A stretch of DNA of 64,000 nucleotides from an uncultured Paracoccaceae bacterium (GCA_947488605.1 CANKZJ010000004.1:340175-404174); one strand, 5' to 3'; shown: positions 19,377 through 28,726, numbered from the stretch's first letter. The notes: generated from the letters alone by a model not told the origin. A program made the numbers and translations.

Positions 19377-21680
19377 ATGATGGAAAAGTTTGGCAAAAGC
19401 CAGTCGGTGACACGTGTCGAAGACGTGCGCTTTCTAACTGGGCACGGGCGCTATGTTGATGACATTGCGCCCGAAGGCGCGTTTTACGCTTATTTTCTCC
19501 GCTCTACTGTCGCGCATGGTGAAATTACCGAGCTTGATGTGGCCGATGCGCGCGAAATGCCGGGCGTGCATTTGATTGTCACAGCCGATGATCTGGTTGC
19601 CGCAGGTGTGAAACTTGGCTTGGCCGGGACAACGGTCAAGAACCGTGATGGCACACGCGGTGCCGCACCTTTGCGTCCGATGTTGGCAAAAGGACGCGTG
19701 CGCCATGTCGGTGAAGCTGTGGCAATGATCGTTGCCGAAAGCATGACGGAGGCCAAAGACGCCGCTGAATCGATCCTTTTGGACATTGATGACCTACCAG
19801 TTCACGTGGACTTGGCCATTGGCGGCGAGGCCATCCACCCCGAGGCCCCGGAAAATCAGGCATTCGATTGGGGTTTGGGCAATGAGGCGGCAACCAAGGC
19901 CGAAATCGAAAAGGCCGCCCACGTCGTCACCGCCCAAGTCTTGGACAACCGTGTCATCGTAAACGCAATGGAGCCGCGCGGTTGCTATGCCGAGGTCGTT
20001 GACGGCCGGTTGCATGTTGCGTTCAACGGCCAAGGTGTCTGGGTCACGAAAGCTGATCTTGCGCATCACTTCGATCTTGATGCCGCCGATATCCGCGTGA
20101 CCAACCCCGATGTTGGGGGCGGCTTTGGCATGAAAGCCATGCGTTATCCTGAACCATTTTGTGCCGCCCATGCCGCGCGCGTTCTTGGACGCCCGATCCG
20201 TTGGATGTCTGAGCGGACAGAGGCAATGTTGTCCGACACTGCCGGGCGTGATTTGACGACGGCTGCAACACTTGCCTTTGATGCTAACTATCGGATCACT
20301 GCGTATCATATTGATACAGTTGCAAATATGGGCGCTTATAATTCGCAGTTTGCGCAACCGATCCAGACCGACCTTTTTTCAAAAGTGCTGATGGGCACCT
20401 ATGACGTCCAGACTGCGTATATGCGGACGCGCGGCATTTACACAAATACCACGCCCATTGACGCCTATCGCGGTGCAGGTCGCCCCGAAGCGATTTTTGT
20501 CTTGGAGCGGATCATGGATGAAGCGGCGCGACAGCTTGGCGTTGATCCGTGGGTCCTGCGGGAAAAGAACTTTATCGTGCCGGCCCAGTTTCCTTACACG
20601 ACTGTGAGTGGCGTCACTTATGACGTTGGTGATTTTGCGATGGTTCTGGCAAGTGCGGGCCGCGAGGCTGATCGAGCGGGTTTTGCCGCGCGCAAGACAG
20701 CCTCAGCAGCGCAGGGTAAACTGCGCGGGCAGGGCCTGTGTTATTACATTGAGAGCATCCTAGGTAACCCGTCCGAGACGACTTCGGTTGCATTCACGGA
20801 TGAAGGTGCCACGATATTTGTCGGTACGCAGTCAAACGGGCAAGGCCATGAGACGGTCTATGCGCAGTTCTTATCGGATCAAACAGGTATCCCTGCCGAT
20901 CAAGTCACAGTGGTGCAAGGCGACAGCGACCAGATCGCGACGGGTGGTGGTACAGGCGGGTCCCGATCTGTGACCGTGCAGAACACGGCGACCTTGGCGA
21001 CCGTCGATGTTATGAAGGACAGCTTTGCGGCCTTTCTGGCGGACGCCGAAGGGGTCGATGCCAGTGCTGTCAGCTTTGATGATGAACGCTTTCGGATTGC
21101 AGGATCGAATTTGACGCCGACGATGCTTGAGGTGGCGGACATGGCGCGCGCGGCTGGGCGTGAGGACCTTCTGAGCCATACTGCGCGGATCACATTGGAC
21201 AATCGCAGTTTCCCAAATGGCGCACATGTTACAGAGGTCGAGATTGATCCAGAGACCGGCGTCGTCACGGTAGATCGCTACACGGTGGTGGATGATTTTG
21301 GCAATCTTATCAATCCGATGCTGGCCGAGGGACAAGTCCACGGTGGTGTTGCCCAAGGCATTGGGCAGGCCCTGACAGAGCGGGTTGTCTTTGATGAAGA
21401 CGGCCAATTGCTCACGGCGAGTTTTATGGACTACGGCATGCCGCGTGCGGATGATGTCCCCATGATTGGTTTTTCAACGGAATGCACACCATCGCTTTAT
21501 AACCCGATGGGTATGAAAGGCTGTGGCGAGGCTGGTACTGTCGGTGCATTGGCCGCCGTCACGAACGCGGTCATCGATGCGCTTTGGGATGTCGGCGTGC
21601 GCGAAGTTGAAATGCCATTCACTCCGCATCGCATCTGGCAACTGATCGAGAAAGCAAAGGATGACAGTGCCGCTGCGTGA
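19377..21680 (+). CDS. molybdenum hydroxylase large subunit, CoxL form II/xanthine dehydrogenase family
   Basis: A 767-residue molybdopterin-binding subunit. The N-terminal ald/xan domain (TRVEDVRFLTGHGRYVDDI) is followed by the two-part molybdenum domain: GGGFGMK, DAYRGAGRPEA near residue 363, GQSNGQGHETVYAQ-like cofactor contacts, and GCGEAGTVGA near residue 715 with the catalytic Glu. AYRGAGR, not AYxCSFR, marks the form II group, so carbon monoxide is not the expected substrate; an aldehyde or N-heterocycle is more likely. The FAD and [2Fe-2S] subunits normally encoded alongside are absent on both sides. SD GAGGGA precedes two adjacent ATGs (19377 or 19380). It overlaps the DUF2235 gene by 20 bases. 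Confidence 0.88.
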   Translation: MMEKFGKSQSVTRVEDVRFLTGHGRYVDDIAPEGAFYAYFLRSTVAHGEITELDVADAREMPGVHLIVTADDLVAAGVKLGLAGTTVKNRDGTRGAAPLRPMLAKGRVRHVGEAVAMIVAESMTEAKDAAESILLDIDDLPVHVDLAIGGEAIHPEAPENQAFDWGLGNEAATKAEIEKAAHVVTAQVLDNRVIVNAMEPRGCYAEVVDGRLHVAFNGQGVWVTKADLAHHFDLDAADIRVTNPDVGGGFGMKAMRYPEPFCAAHAARVLGRPIRWMSERTEAMLSDTAGRDLTTAATLAFDANYRITAYHIDTVANMGAYNSQFAQPIQTDLFSKVLMGTYDVQTAYMRTRGIYTNTTPIDAYRGAGRPEAIFVLERIMDEAARQLGVDPWVLREKNFIVPAQFPYTTVSGVTYDVGDFAMVLASAGREADRAGFAARKTASAAQGKLRGQGLCYYIESILGNPSETTSVAFTDEGATIFVGTQSNGQGHETVYAQFLSDQTGIPADQVTVVQGDSDQIATGGGTGGSRSVTVQNTATLATVDVMKDSFAAFLADAEGVDASAVSFDDERFRIAGSNLTPTMLEVADMARAAGREDLLSHTARITLDNRSFPNGAHVTEVEIDPETGVVTVDRYTVVDDFGNLINPMLAEGQVHGGVAQGIGQALTERVVFDEDGQLLTASFMDYGMPRADDVPMIGFSTECTPSLYNPMGMKGCGEAGTVGALAAVTNAVIDALWDVGVREVEMPFTPHRIWQLIEKAKDDSAAA

Positions 21681-22734
21681 TTGGTTCTTTGGGCTATTTG
21701 GCCGCCGTGCCCGCACCGAAGAAGGTGGGATACGCAGGCGGGGGCCCGCCACGCATGTCGTTATTTTGGATGGCACGATGTCGTCGCTTCAGCCGGGATG
21801 CGAAACGAACGCAGGACTAACCTTCAAACTCCTTAGCGAAGTCAGTAAAACAGCCAACCTTACCGTCTACTACGAAGCAGGTATCCAATGGCGAGATTGG
21901 TCTGGCACATGGGGTGTGATGACCGGCAAAGGAATTAACCGCCAGATTGAACGTGCGTATGGTGTCCTTGCATCGCGCTACCGCGACGGTGACGAGATCA
22001 TCTTGGTTGGCTATTCGCGCGGGGCCTATGCGGTCAGGTCCTTGGCGGGGGTTATCGATATGGTCGGGTTGGTGAAATCTGACTGCGCGACGGTGCGCAT
22101 GGTCAGACAAGCCTACCGTCACTACAGGGTTGGCGCACGCAGCGAGGCCGCACAGGCGTTTCGCGACCATTACTGCCACCCGTCCGTCGATGTTGAAGCC
22201 GTCGCCGTTTGGGACACGGTCAAGGCATTGGGGATGCGATTGCCTATCGTTTGGCGCTGGGCGCAACCACAGCATGATTATCACAACCATGCTTTAGGGG
22301 ACCACATCCGTAACGGTTTTCATGCGCTTGCCCTTGACGAGCAACGCGAAGCTTATGCGCCTGTGATGTGGACACCGCCACCGGAATGGAAAGGCCATAT
22401 TGAGCAGGTCTGGTTTCGTGGCACCCATGGGGATGTCGGCGGGCAGATCCTTGATTTTCCACAAGCGCGGCCTTTGGCGAATATACCGCTGGTCTGGATG
22501 TTGGGACGGTTGTCGGCGTGTGGTGTTCCGCTTCCTGATGGTTGGCAAGCGCGTTTTCCGCAAGATGCCAATGCTCCATCGATGGGCCGTTGGTATGGAT
22601 GGGCAAAGGTTTTCCTGTCTCGCCGCAAGCGGATCGTCGGCAAAGACCCGTCAGAACGTATTCACGAGAGCGTCACAGGTGAAGAACCCGACGTTTCAGT
22701 CGCCCCGCAGCTTCATAATCAGACAAGTGGCTGA
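21661..22734 (+). CDS. DUF2235-family alpha/beta hydrolase
   Basis: A 357-residue protein with the DUF2235 pattern: VVILDGTMSS near residue 34, VGYSRGAYAVRSLAG with the GxSxG nucleophile near residue 118, VAVWDTVKALG supplying an Asp, and QVWFRGTHGDVGGQ supplying the His. The same fold is used by type VI Tle1 phospholipase effectors, but no secretion genes are near and no VgrG/PAAR link is visible, so a cytoplasmic or peripheral lipase/esterase is all that can be said. The ATG at 21661 follows AAAGG directly and lies inside the end of the molybdenum enzyme gene, implying coupling. Its 3' end overlaps the convergent thioesterase gene by 39 bases. Confidence 0.8.
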   Translation: MTVPLRDWFFGLFGRRARTEEGGIRRRGPATHVVILDGTMSSLQPGCETNAGLTFKLLSEVSKTANLTVYYEAGIQWRDWSGTWGVMTGKGINRQIERAYGVLASRYRDGDEIILVGYSRGAYAVRSLAGVIDMVGLVKSDCATVRMVRQAYRHYRVGARSEAAQAFRDHYCHPSVDVEAVAVWDTVKALGMRLPIVWRWAQPQHDYHNHALGDHIRNGFHALALDEQREAYAPVMWTPPPEWKGHIEQVWFRGTHGDVGGQILDFPQARPLANIPLVWMLGRLSACGVPLPDGWQARFPQDANAPSMGRWYGWAKVFLSRRKRIVGKDPSERIHESVTGEEPDVSVAPQLHNQTSG

Positions 22735-23181
22735 ACCCGTCGCATAAAGCTTGCCGCTCACAGCATCGGTGATCTTGCCGCGTGCGACACCGGTTGTGCG
22801 ACCGGCATGATCAATTTCACCCGTTGCCAGAACGTCTGCGCCTACTGGGATCGTGCCCAGCAGGTTCACCTTGTACTCAAGTGTTGTGTAGACAGACCCC
22901 TTTGGGGTCATCGTCATAACAGCGCATGACATGCAGCTGTCTAGCAATGTGCCGTACCATCCGCCATGCACGCCACCCGCTGGATTGGTGTGGTGGAATG
23001 TGGGTTTTCCGCGAAACACGACCTTGCCTGCTTCAAGTTCCTCAAGCGAATAATCCATGATCGCAGATATCGGCGGGCGCGAGACTTTGCCGTCTTGCAT
23101 CGCTTGCATGAATTCCAGACCCGACATTGACAGCGTTGTCTCAAGATCAGGCATTTGGTCGGGGGTTGTTGCAGTGAACAT
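22696..23181 (-). CDS. PaaI-type hotdog thioesterase
   Basis: A 161-residue hotdog-fold acyl-CoA thioesterase. NPAGGVHGGWYGTLLDSCMS contains the HGG loop and the following acidic residue used for catalysis in PaaI-like enzymes. YTTLEYKVNLLG and VLATGEIDHAGRTTGVARG are the conserved strands. The substrate is unknown. It would clear stalled acyl-CoAs in the cytoplasm. The start at 23181 (MFTATTPDQMP) gives the usual length. Convergent with, and overlapping, the DUF2235 gene; 35 bases downstream of metF on the same strand. Confidence 0.85.
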   Translation of the reverse strand: MFTATTPDQMPDLETTLSMSGLEFMQAMQDGKVSRPPISAIMDYSLEELEAGKVVFRGKPTFHHTNPAGGVHGGWYGTLLDSCMSCAVMTMTPKGSVYTTLEYKVNLLGTIPVGADVLATGEIDHAGRTTGVARGKITDAVSGKLYATGSATCLIMKLRGD

Positions 23182-23216
23182 AGGGCCTCGGGTGATGTTT
23201 GCCCAAGGCTGGCGGC

Positions 23217-24083
23217 TTAGGCTACTTTTTGCAACTGCCCTTTTGGCGATAAACCAAGAGCATGGCAGACATCGCGGGTCAGTTCAGGACGATTGAGCGT
23301 GTAGAAATGCAAATGCTCAACGCCGCCCTGCAACAGATCATCGCAAAGCTCAGTCGCAATCGCAGTGGCCAGCAGGTCAGTTGTGCCCTCGTGGGTCGCA
23401 TGCCGAAAACCATCTGCAATCACTTGCGGGATATGGGCACCACACTGCTTGGCAATGCGCTGCGTCCCGGTCCAATTGGCAATGGGCAGGATGCCTGGGA
23501 TGATGGGCGCGGTAATGCCAGCTTTGACACAGTCATCACGAAACCGGAAAAACGTTTCTGCCTCAAAGAAGAACTGCGTGATGGCTGATGTCGCTCCGGC
23601 GTCGATCTTGCGTTTGAGGTATGTCACATCTGCTGCATGATCTGCGGCCTCGGGATGCTTTTCAGGATAAGCGCCAACGCGTATATTGAATAAACCGGTT
23701 TCAGCCAAAGCAGCGATGAGGGCGACTGAATTATCAAACCCCTGGGTGTGTGCTTTGAACTTGCCTGACCCTTTTGGGGGATCACCGCGCAGCGCTACGA
23801 TGTCGCGAACGCCCGCGTCTGCGTAGCTTTGTGCAATGGCCAGCGTCTGGGGCTTTGTCGCGTCCACGCAAGTTAGATGCGCCGCGACTTTCAGACCGCT
23901 GGTGTTGTGGATGGCACACACTGCTTCGTGCGTCAGTTGCCGTGTCGTACCCCCGGCACCATAAGTGACAGAGACGAATGAGGGATCAAAATGCGCCAAT
24001 GTGTTCACGCAGTCCCACAAACGGAAAGAGCCTTCAATCGACTTGGGCGGGAAGAATTCAAATGAAACGGATGGGGCGGTCAT
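23217..24083 (-). CDS. metF: methylenetetrahydrofolate reductase
   Basis: FAD enzyme reducing 5,10-methylene-THF to 5-methyl-THF, the methyl donor for methionine. The 288 residues start MTAPSVSFEFFPPKS (catalytic Glu and the FFPPK signature) and include VTYGAGGTTRQ, HLTCVDAT, IVALRGDPPKGSG, ITQFFFEAETFFRF and GILPIANW, all MTHFR hallmarks. The ATG at 24083 is used since it has AAGAGGT upstream and matches the family N-terminus; the frame is open to 24119. It is divergent from metR, with a perfect MetR-type palindrome between them, so MetR very likely controls it. Confidence 0.95.
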   Translation of the reverse strand: MTAPSVSFEFFPPKSIEGSFRLWDCVNTLAHFDPSFVSVTYGAGGTTRQLTHEAVCAIHNTSGLKVAAHLTCVDATKPQTLAIAQSYADAGVRDIVALRGDPPKGSGKFKAHTQGFDNSVALIAALAETGLFNIRVGAYPEKHPEAADHAADVTYLKRKIDAGATSAITQFFFEAETFFRFRDDCVKAGITAPIIPGILPIANWTGTQRIAKQCGAHIPQVIADGFRHATHEGTTDLLATAIATELCDDLLQGGVEHLHFYTLNRPELTRDVCHALGLSPKGQLQKVA

Positions 24084-24130
24084 GGTGCATACCTCTTGCT
24101 TGCCATGGATTTGTTCCATCTCTATTAAGC

Positions 24131-24143
24131 TGAAGCAAATTCA
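24131..24143. promoter_or_regulatory. MetR operator, perfect TGAA-N5-TTCA
   Basis: TGAAGCAAATTCA matches exactly the published MetR consensus TGAA-N5-TTCA. It lies between divergent metF (48 bases away) and metR (35 bases away), where it can control both. Confidence 0.85.
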
Positions 24144-24161
24144 TAAAGTTCACTAAATTAA

Positions 24162-24174
24162 TGAAAGTGGCTCA
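24162..24174. promoter_or_regulatory. second, degenerate MetR-type half-site pair
   Basis: TGAAAGTGGCTCA keeps TGAA and three of four bases of TTCA with the same 5-base spacer. It lies 4 bases before the metR ATG, a position suited to autorepression. Paired strong and weak sites are usual for LysR-type regulators. Confidence 0.5.
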
Positions 24175-24177
24175 TAT

Positions 24178-25083
24178 ATGCATATCGAGTTTCGGCATCT
24201 GCGCACCATAAAAGCGATCCACGATACGGGTGGCTTGGCGCGCGCGGCGGATCAATTGAATATCACACAGTCCGCATTGTCTCATCAGATCAAGGGGATT
24301 GAGGACCAGGCAGGCGTCGAACTTTTTGTGCGGCGGTCAAAGCCGCTAAAGCTCTCTGCGGCGGGTATGCGTATGTTGGCAGCGGCTGAAACCATCTTGC
24401 CGCAAGTCGCAGCGCTGGAACAGGAATTTTCAGGTCTTGTTGCGGGGAAATCGGGGCGATTGCATATCGCGATTGAATGTCATGCATGTTTCGAATGGCT
24501 GTTCCCTGTGTTGGAGCAGTTTCGCAAAGCTTGGCCCGATGTCGATGTTGATATTCGACCGGGTCTTGCCTTTGATGCGCTGCCTGCATTGCGCAAAGAA
24601 GAGGTTGATCTGGTCGTGTCATCAGACCCCGAAGAGATAACCGAGACTGATTTCACACCTTTGTTTGACTATGAGCCGGTCTTTGTCGCCGCTGCTTCGC
24701 ACCCATTGGCACAAAAAGATGTGATTGAGGCCGAGGATTTTCGCGGTGAAACCTTGATCACCTACCCCGTTGATCGTGCGCGACTTGATGTCTTTTCACA
24801 GCTTCTGACCCCCGCGAAGGTGGAACCCGCAAACGTGAGGCAGGTCGAGTTGACAGCTGTCATTTTGCTTTTGGTCGCATCAAATCGCGGTGTCGCGGTT
24901 TTGCCGGATTGGGTGGTTCAACAGGTGCGTTACAGCTCGGATTATATCACCCGCCCTTTGACCAAGGATGGTATCACGCGGCGGCTTTATGCTGCGACGC
25001 GCGCTGAGGATACCAGCCGCCCCTACATGGCGCATTTAATCCGCCTTGCGCGACAAGAGGCAGTGAAGCTGCAGCGCGCTTAG
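24178..25083 (+). CDS. metR: LysR-family regulator MetR
   Basis: A 301-residue LysR regulator of methionine genes, which uses homocysteine as coactivator in enterobacteria. The N-terminal winged helix (MHIEFRHLRTIKAIHDTGGL, then QLNITQSALSHQIKGIE as recognition helix) is followed by a periplasmic-binding-like effector domain with LHIAIECHACFEWL, a stretch typical of MetR. It is divergent from metF with MetR boxes in the gap, which makes this identification firm. The start follows ATGAAAGTGG; the weak ribosome site overlaps the downstream operator. Confidence 0.92.
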   Translation: MHIEFRHLRTIKAIHDTGGLARAADQLNITQSALSHQIKGIEDQAGVELFVRRSKPLKLSAAGMRMLAAAETILPQVAALEQEFSGLVAGKSGRLHIAIECHACFEWLFPVLEQFRKAWPDVDVDIRPGLAFDALPALRKEEVDLVVSSDPEEITETDFTPLFDYEPVFVAAASHPLAQKDVIEAEDFRGETLITYPVDRARLDVFSQLLTPAKVEPANVRQVELTAVILLLVASNRGVAVLPDWVVQQVRYSSDYITRPLTKDGITRRLYAATRAEDTSRPYMAHLIRLARQEAVKLQRA

Positions 25084-25096
25084 TCAGGGCTGCTGA

Positions 25097-27049
25097 CTAT
25101 GCGATCGATCTGTTTTCGCGGTTTAGGAATTGAATGGGCTTTTCTGCAACAAGGCGGAGGCAGGTTTCTTCGAATGGAATTGCAGCACCATAGTAATAGC
25201 CTTGGACGTACTTGCAGCCCATTTCACGCAGCATATCGCGTTGCTGTTCGGTTTCGACACCTTCGGCGATAAGATCGACCTGAAGACCTTTGCTGATGGT
25301 TACCAAACCTTCGACCAGCACCTTTGCTGCGGGATCAATGCCAAGATCACGGACGAAGCCGGTGTCGAGCTTCAGTTCATCGAATTCCAACTCCTTGAGA
25401 TGCTGAAGCGACGCATAGCCCGTGCCGAAATCATCCAGCGAAATGCGCACACCTGCCCGGCGGAACATGGTGATAGAGCGGCGAATAAGTTCACTTGATC
25501 GGGCAATAAAGATGTCTTCTGTGATCTCAAAGGTTAGGTGGTGGCGCAACTTGGGATAACGGTCGATAATCTCAAAGAGCTCTTTGCGACCCAAGAGTGT
25601 GGCAAGTGTCACCTCTGACATGTTGATTGAAACTTGGCCGGGATCCAGCCCATCATTTATCATCTCAGCAAGGTTCTGCATCACCATTTCAGCGGTGTGC
25701 GCCATGAAGACGCCCTGCAGTGCCAACTCGTTAATCATTGGCAAAAAATGTGACGGCGACAGTAGTCCGCGGGATGGATGATGCCACCGCGAAAGGGCTT
25801 CAAACCCTATGATTTCACCGGTGTCGAGGCGAACTTTTGGTTGGTAGTGCGGCACGATTTGACCAGTTTCCATTGCGTCCAATAGCATTTTGCGATCTTC
25901 CAGTGTGGGTCGCACAGGAAAAGCGTTCTTGTCATAAATCTTCACCTTGGTTTCAGAGTCTTGCTTGGCCAAATACATGGCTTGATCAGCACCCGAGAGC
26001 AGTTCAGGCGGTGTAGATGCATCGGGACCTTGCCTTGCAATGCCGACACTCACGCCGACATCGAGCTGCTTTTGCTCAAATGGGATCGTCTCTCTTAGAT
26101 GTGTGATGATATTTTGCGCGAATGCGCGCGCGCGATCAGCCGAGGTTGCATTGGCTGTCAGCACTGCGAATTCATCACCTCCCACGCGAGCGACCCTATC
26201 ACCGCCTGCTGCAAGTCTTTCGAGCCTTGCAGCAACTGCACATAGGACGGCGTCACCGGCTTCATGGCCGTAGCTGTCGTTAATCGGCTTGAAACCATCC
26301 AGATCAATCAAGAAGACTGTCACGCCCTGCTTGTTGGCATGTTGATGCATCATACTTTGCACGACTTCATCAAAGGCACGCCTGTTCATCAAACCCGTTA
26401 GACTGTCACTGCGCGACAAACGCTCAAGATCAACAAGCCTCGCATTGGACTCTTTTCGGGCGCGCTCTAGCGCCCGATGTGTGTCTTTTTGCAAATTCAT
26501 GGTATCAAATGTGTTGAAAATATACACAAATACCATGGTCATGGCGATGATCCATTCAATGGGCTTTGATACATAGGTCTGGTTTTGAGAAGCGCTCCAT
26601 AACATAAGAAAAACGGTTCCAAACGCGAGCGTCATTTGGCTCCAGTTATAGAGCGGCAGCAAACCGAAGGTGTTGCTGACATGGACGGAAATTCCAAAGA
26701 CAAGAAAAAACCCTGTCAGCAGAAATGGTAAATTGTCGCTTTGAGCGAGAATGACCGCAAAGGCCAAGAACGGAAACATGGCGACCCAGTTGACGCCAAA
26801 AACGGCAACAGCCGCAGGAAACGTCAGAGGGTTTTCAAACCGTGATGCGCGCTGATTGAGCGGATAGGACACCAGTTCCAGTATGAGAATGCAGCAGCCA
26901 ACAATGGCACCCTGCAAGGTGAATCCTGCCAAATGACACATGCCAACCATCAAGACGGCTGTCGCGACCCGTTTGGGGACATCACGTCCGGATATATGGC
27001 CTGCAATCTGTGATTGATGCAGAAAGTGGTCGATGAGGTGCCGCCGCAT
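25097..27049 (-). CDS. membrane-bound GGDEF-EAL cyclic-di-GMP enzyme
   Basis: A 650-residue protein with about six hydrophobic segments (residues 30-190), a linker helix, a GGDEF domain and an EAL domain. RVGGDEFAVL near residue 288 is the intact cyclase motif. GFEALSRWHHP near residue 413, SINMSEVTL, FEITEDIF, DDFGTGYASL and IAEGVETE are the phosphodiesterase motifs, with metal and catalytic residues present. Both activities are therefore possible, and the net direction is unknown. The ATG at 27049 has GGAG five bases upstream, preferred over a TTG sixteen codons earlier. The membrane part is not a named sensor I recognise. It is convergent with metR (13 bases apart). Confidence 0.9.
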   Translation of the reverse strand: MRRHLIDHFLHQSQIAGHISGRDVPKRVATAVLMVGMCHLAGFTLQGAIVGCCILILELVSYPLNQRASRFENPLTFPAAVAVFGVNWVAMFPFLAFAVILAQSDNLPFLLTGFFLVFGISVHVSNTFGLLPLYNWSQMTLAFGTVFLMLWSASQNQTYVSKPIEWIIAMTMVFVYIFNTFDTMNLQKDTHRALERARKESNARLVDLERLSRSDSLTGLMNRRAFDEVVQSMMHQHANKQGVTVFLIDLDGFKPINDSYGHEAGDAVLCAVAARLERLAAGGDRVARVGGDEFAVLTANATSADRARAFAQNIITHLRETIPFEQKQLDVGVSVGIARQGPDASTPPELLSGADQAMYLAKQDSETKVKIYDKNAFPVRPTLEDRKMLLDAMETGQIVPHYQPKVRLDTGEIIGFEALSRWHHPSRGLLSPSHFLPMINELALQGVFMAHTAEMVMQNLAEMINDGLDPGQVSINMSEVTLATLLGRKELFEIIDRYPKLRHHLTFEITEDIFIARSSELIRRSITMFRRAGVRISLDDFGTGYASLQHLKELEFDELKLDTGFVRDLGIDPAAKVLVEGLVTISKGLQVDLIAEGVETEQQRDMLREMGCKYVQGYYYGAAIPFEETCLRLVAEKPIQFLNRENRSIA

Positions 27050-27209
27050 GTCGTCTCCATTACCTGCGAACACGGTATGGGCGACGGAGGCAAACAAGCC
27101 GTTAAGCCAACTGAGAAATTGCTGAGTTGGTTAAGTCAGTCTTGCCTCTTGTTACGCGCATCGCTTGGGCCTATACGCCGCGCTTAATCCCCAACCAAGG
27201 ACCGAGCAG

Positions 27210-27995
27210 ATGGCTGGTAGCGCAAACCTGAACGTGATGATGAAAACCGCCCGCAAGGCGGGGCGTGGTTTGCTGAAAGACTTCGGTGAAGTTGAAAACC
27301 TTCAAGTCAGCACAAAGGGTCCTGGTGACTTCGTGAGCCGCGCTGACAAAGCCGCCGAGGCGATGATCAAAGAAGAGTTGATGCATGCGCGCCCAAGCTA
27401 CGGCTTTTTCGGCGAAGAGGGTAAGGAGATCGATGGCGAAGACCCGACCCGTCGCTGGATCGTCGACCCACTTGATGGCACAACAAACTTTCTGCATGGA
27501 CTGCCGCATTGGGCCGTATCAATCGCATTGGAACACAAAGGTCAGATTGTAGCGGGCGTCATCTATGATCCGGTCAAGGACGAAATGTTCTACGCGGAAA
27601 AAGGTGGAGGCGCTTGGTTGAACGAAAGCCGTCTGCGTGTATCTGGCCGTCACCGGATGATTGAGAGCATCTTTGCGACAGGTTTGCCATTTGCTGGGCG
27701 GGCCGATTTGCCGGAAACGATCCAAGATCTTGCGCGTATCCTGCCGGCCTGCGCAGGTGTCCGCAGGTTTGGTGCGGCGGCGCTTGATTTGGCTTATGTC
27801 GCGGCTGGCCGCTATGATGGATTTTGGGAGCGTGGTTTGCATGCTTGGGACATCGCAGCCGGTATCGTTATTGTGCGAGAAGCCGGTGGTATCCTTGAGC
27901 CTCTTACACCGAACGATGATATTCTTGATGGTCAGTTGATCTGCGCAAACGAGCCGATTTTCGAGACATTCGCGAAAGTTATTCGCAACACCTAG
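27210..27995 (+). CDS. suhB: inositol monophosphatase family protein
   Basis: Mg-dependent phosphatase (261 residues) acting on inositol-1-phosphate or related sugar phosphates; in Escherichia coli SuhB also aids rRNA maturation. Motif 1 GFFGEEGKE, motif 2 WIVDPLDGTTNFLHG (metal-binding Asps) and motif 3 HAWDIAAGIVIVREAGG are complete. MAGSANLNVMMKTARKAGR is the conserved N-terminus, so the ATG at 27210 is chosen rather than 27165. Its TAG shares four bases with the rhomboid gene opposite. Confidence 0.93.
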   Translation: MAGSANLNVMMKTARKAGRGLLKDFGEVENLQVSTKGPGDFVSRADKAAEAMIKEELMHARPSYGFFGEEGKEIDGEDPTRRWIVDPLDGTTNFLHGLPHWAVSIALEHKGQIVAGVIYDPVKDEMFYAEKGGGAWLNESRLRVSGRHRMIESIFATGLPFAGRADLPETIQDLARILPACAGVRRFGAAALDLAYVAAGRYDGFWERGLHAWDIAAGIVIVREAGGILEPLTPNDDILDGQLICANEPIFETFAKVIRNT

Positions 27996-28726
27996 CGTCG
28001 AACAATGGGGATACTGCTGCGGGTATATCGCGCCTCGGGGTGCGGAGGATGCCCGTGAGTTTGACGCCAAAACAAGGTGCCACCTCGCTTGAACCAAAGT
28101 GGTAGTGTGAATAAAAACCCGATGATGAAACCGCCTGCATGTGCCCAATAGGCGACGCCGCCTGCGGATGTATCGACGCTGACGCCGCTAAAGAGTTGTA
28201 GTGCGAACCACAGACCCAGCATAATCCAAGCCGGGATCGGCAATATCCGAAAAAACACGATGAAGAAAATGAAGATATCCACCCGCGCTTTGGGATAAAG
28301 CAACAGATAACCGCCCATCACACCTGCAATCGCACCGGATGCACCGACCGTCGGGATTGTTGATGTGGGGTCGGTCACATACTGGGCAAGGCTCGCGCCA
28401 ATGCCACATGCCAAGTAGAAGATCAGAAAGGGGATATGGCCCATTTCATCTTCGAGGTTGTCTCCGAAAATCCATAAAAACAGCATGTTACCGGCAAGGT
28501 GCATAAAGCCACCGTGCAGGAAAATCGATGTGACAAGCGCGACATGGTTTTCGCCGTCTGACAGACGTACAGGCAAGAGCGCGTAGTCGTAATACAATTG
28601 CGACAGCGCACGTTGGTCCTGAAACAAGGCCAATCCCGCCAGATAAATCGCGATGTTTAACGCGATCAGGCAAAGCGTCACGTAAGGCGTGCGTTCAGAC
28701 GGGTTGTGATCGCGGATCGGTATCAT
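27992..28726 (-). CDS. rhomboid family intramembrane serine protease
   Basis: A 244-residue polytopic membrane protein with about six to seven helices. TVGASGAIAGVMGGY holds the catalytic Ser (near residue 129) in the GxSG motif, AYWAHAGGFIIGF the catalytic His (near residue 195), and HAGFMHLAGNMLFLWIFGDN-like text the L1/TM2 signature with His and Asn. The substrate is unknown. The ATG at 28726 (MIPIRDHNPSERTPYVT) leads straight into helix one; a longer frame to 28852 overlaps putA and is not used. It follows putA by 31 bases on the same strand and may be cotranscribed. Confidence 0.9.
   Translation of the reverse strand: MIPIRDHNPSERTPYVTLCLIALNIAIYLAGLALFQDQRALSQLYYDYALLPVRLSDGENHVALVTSIFLHGGFMHLAGNMLFLWIFGDNLEDEMGHIPFLIFYLACGIGASLAQYVTDPTSTIPTVGASGAIAGVMGGYLLLYPKARVDIFIFFIVFFRILPIPAWIMLGLWFALQLFSGVSVDTSAGGVAYWAHAGGFIIGFLFTLPLWFKRGGTLFWRQTHGHPPHPEARYTRSSIPIVRR

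Noticed and set aside
19377..21680. Carbon monoxide dehydrogenase (form I CoxL)
   Set aside because: The active-site loop reads AYRGAGR, not the AYxCSFR form that binds the copper of the form I enzyme.
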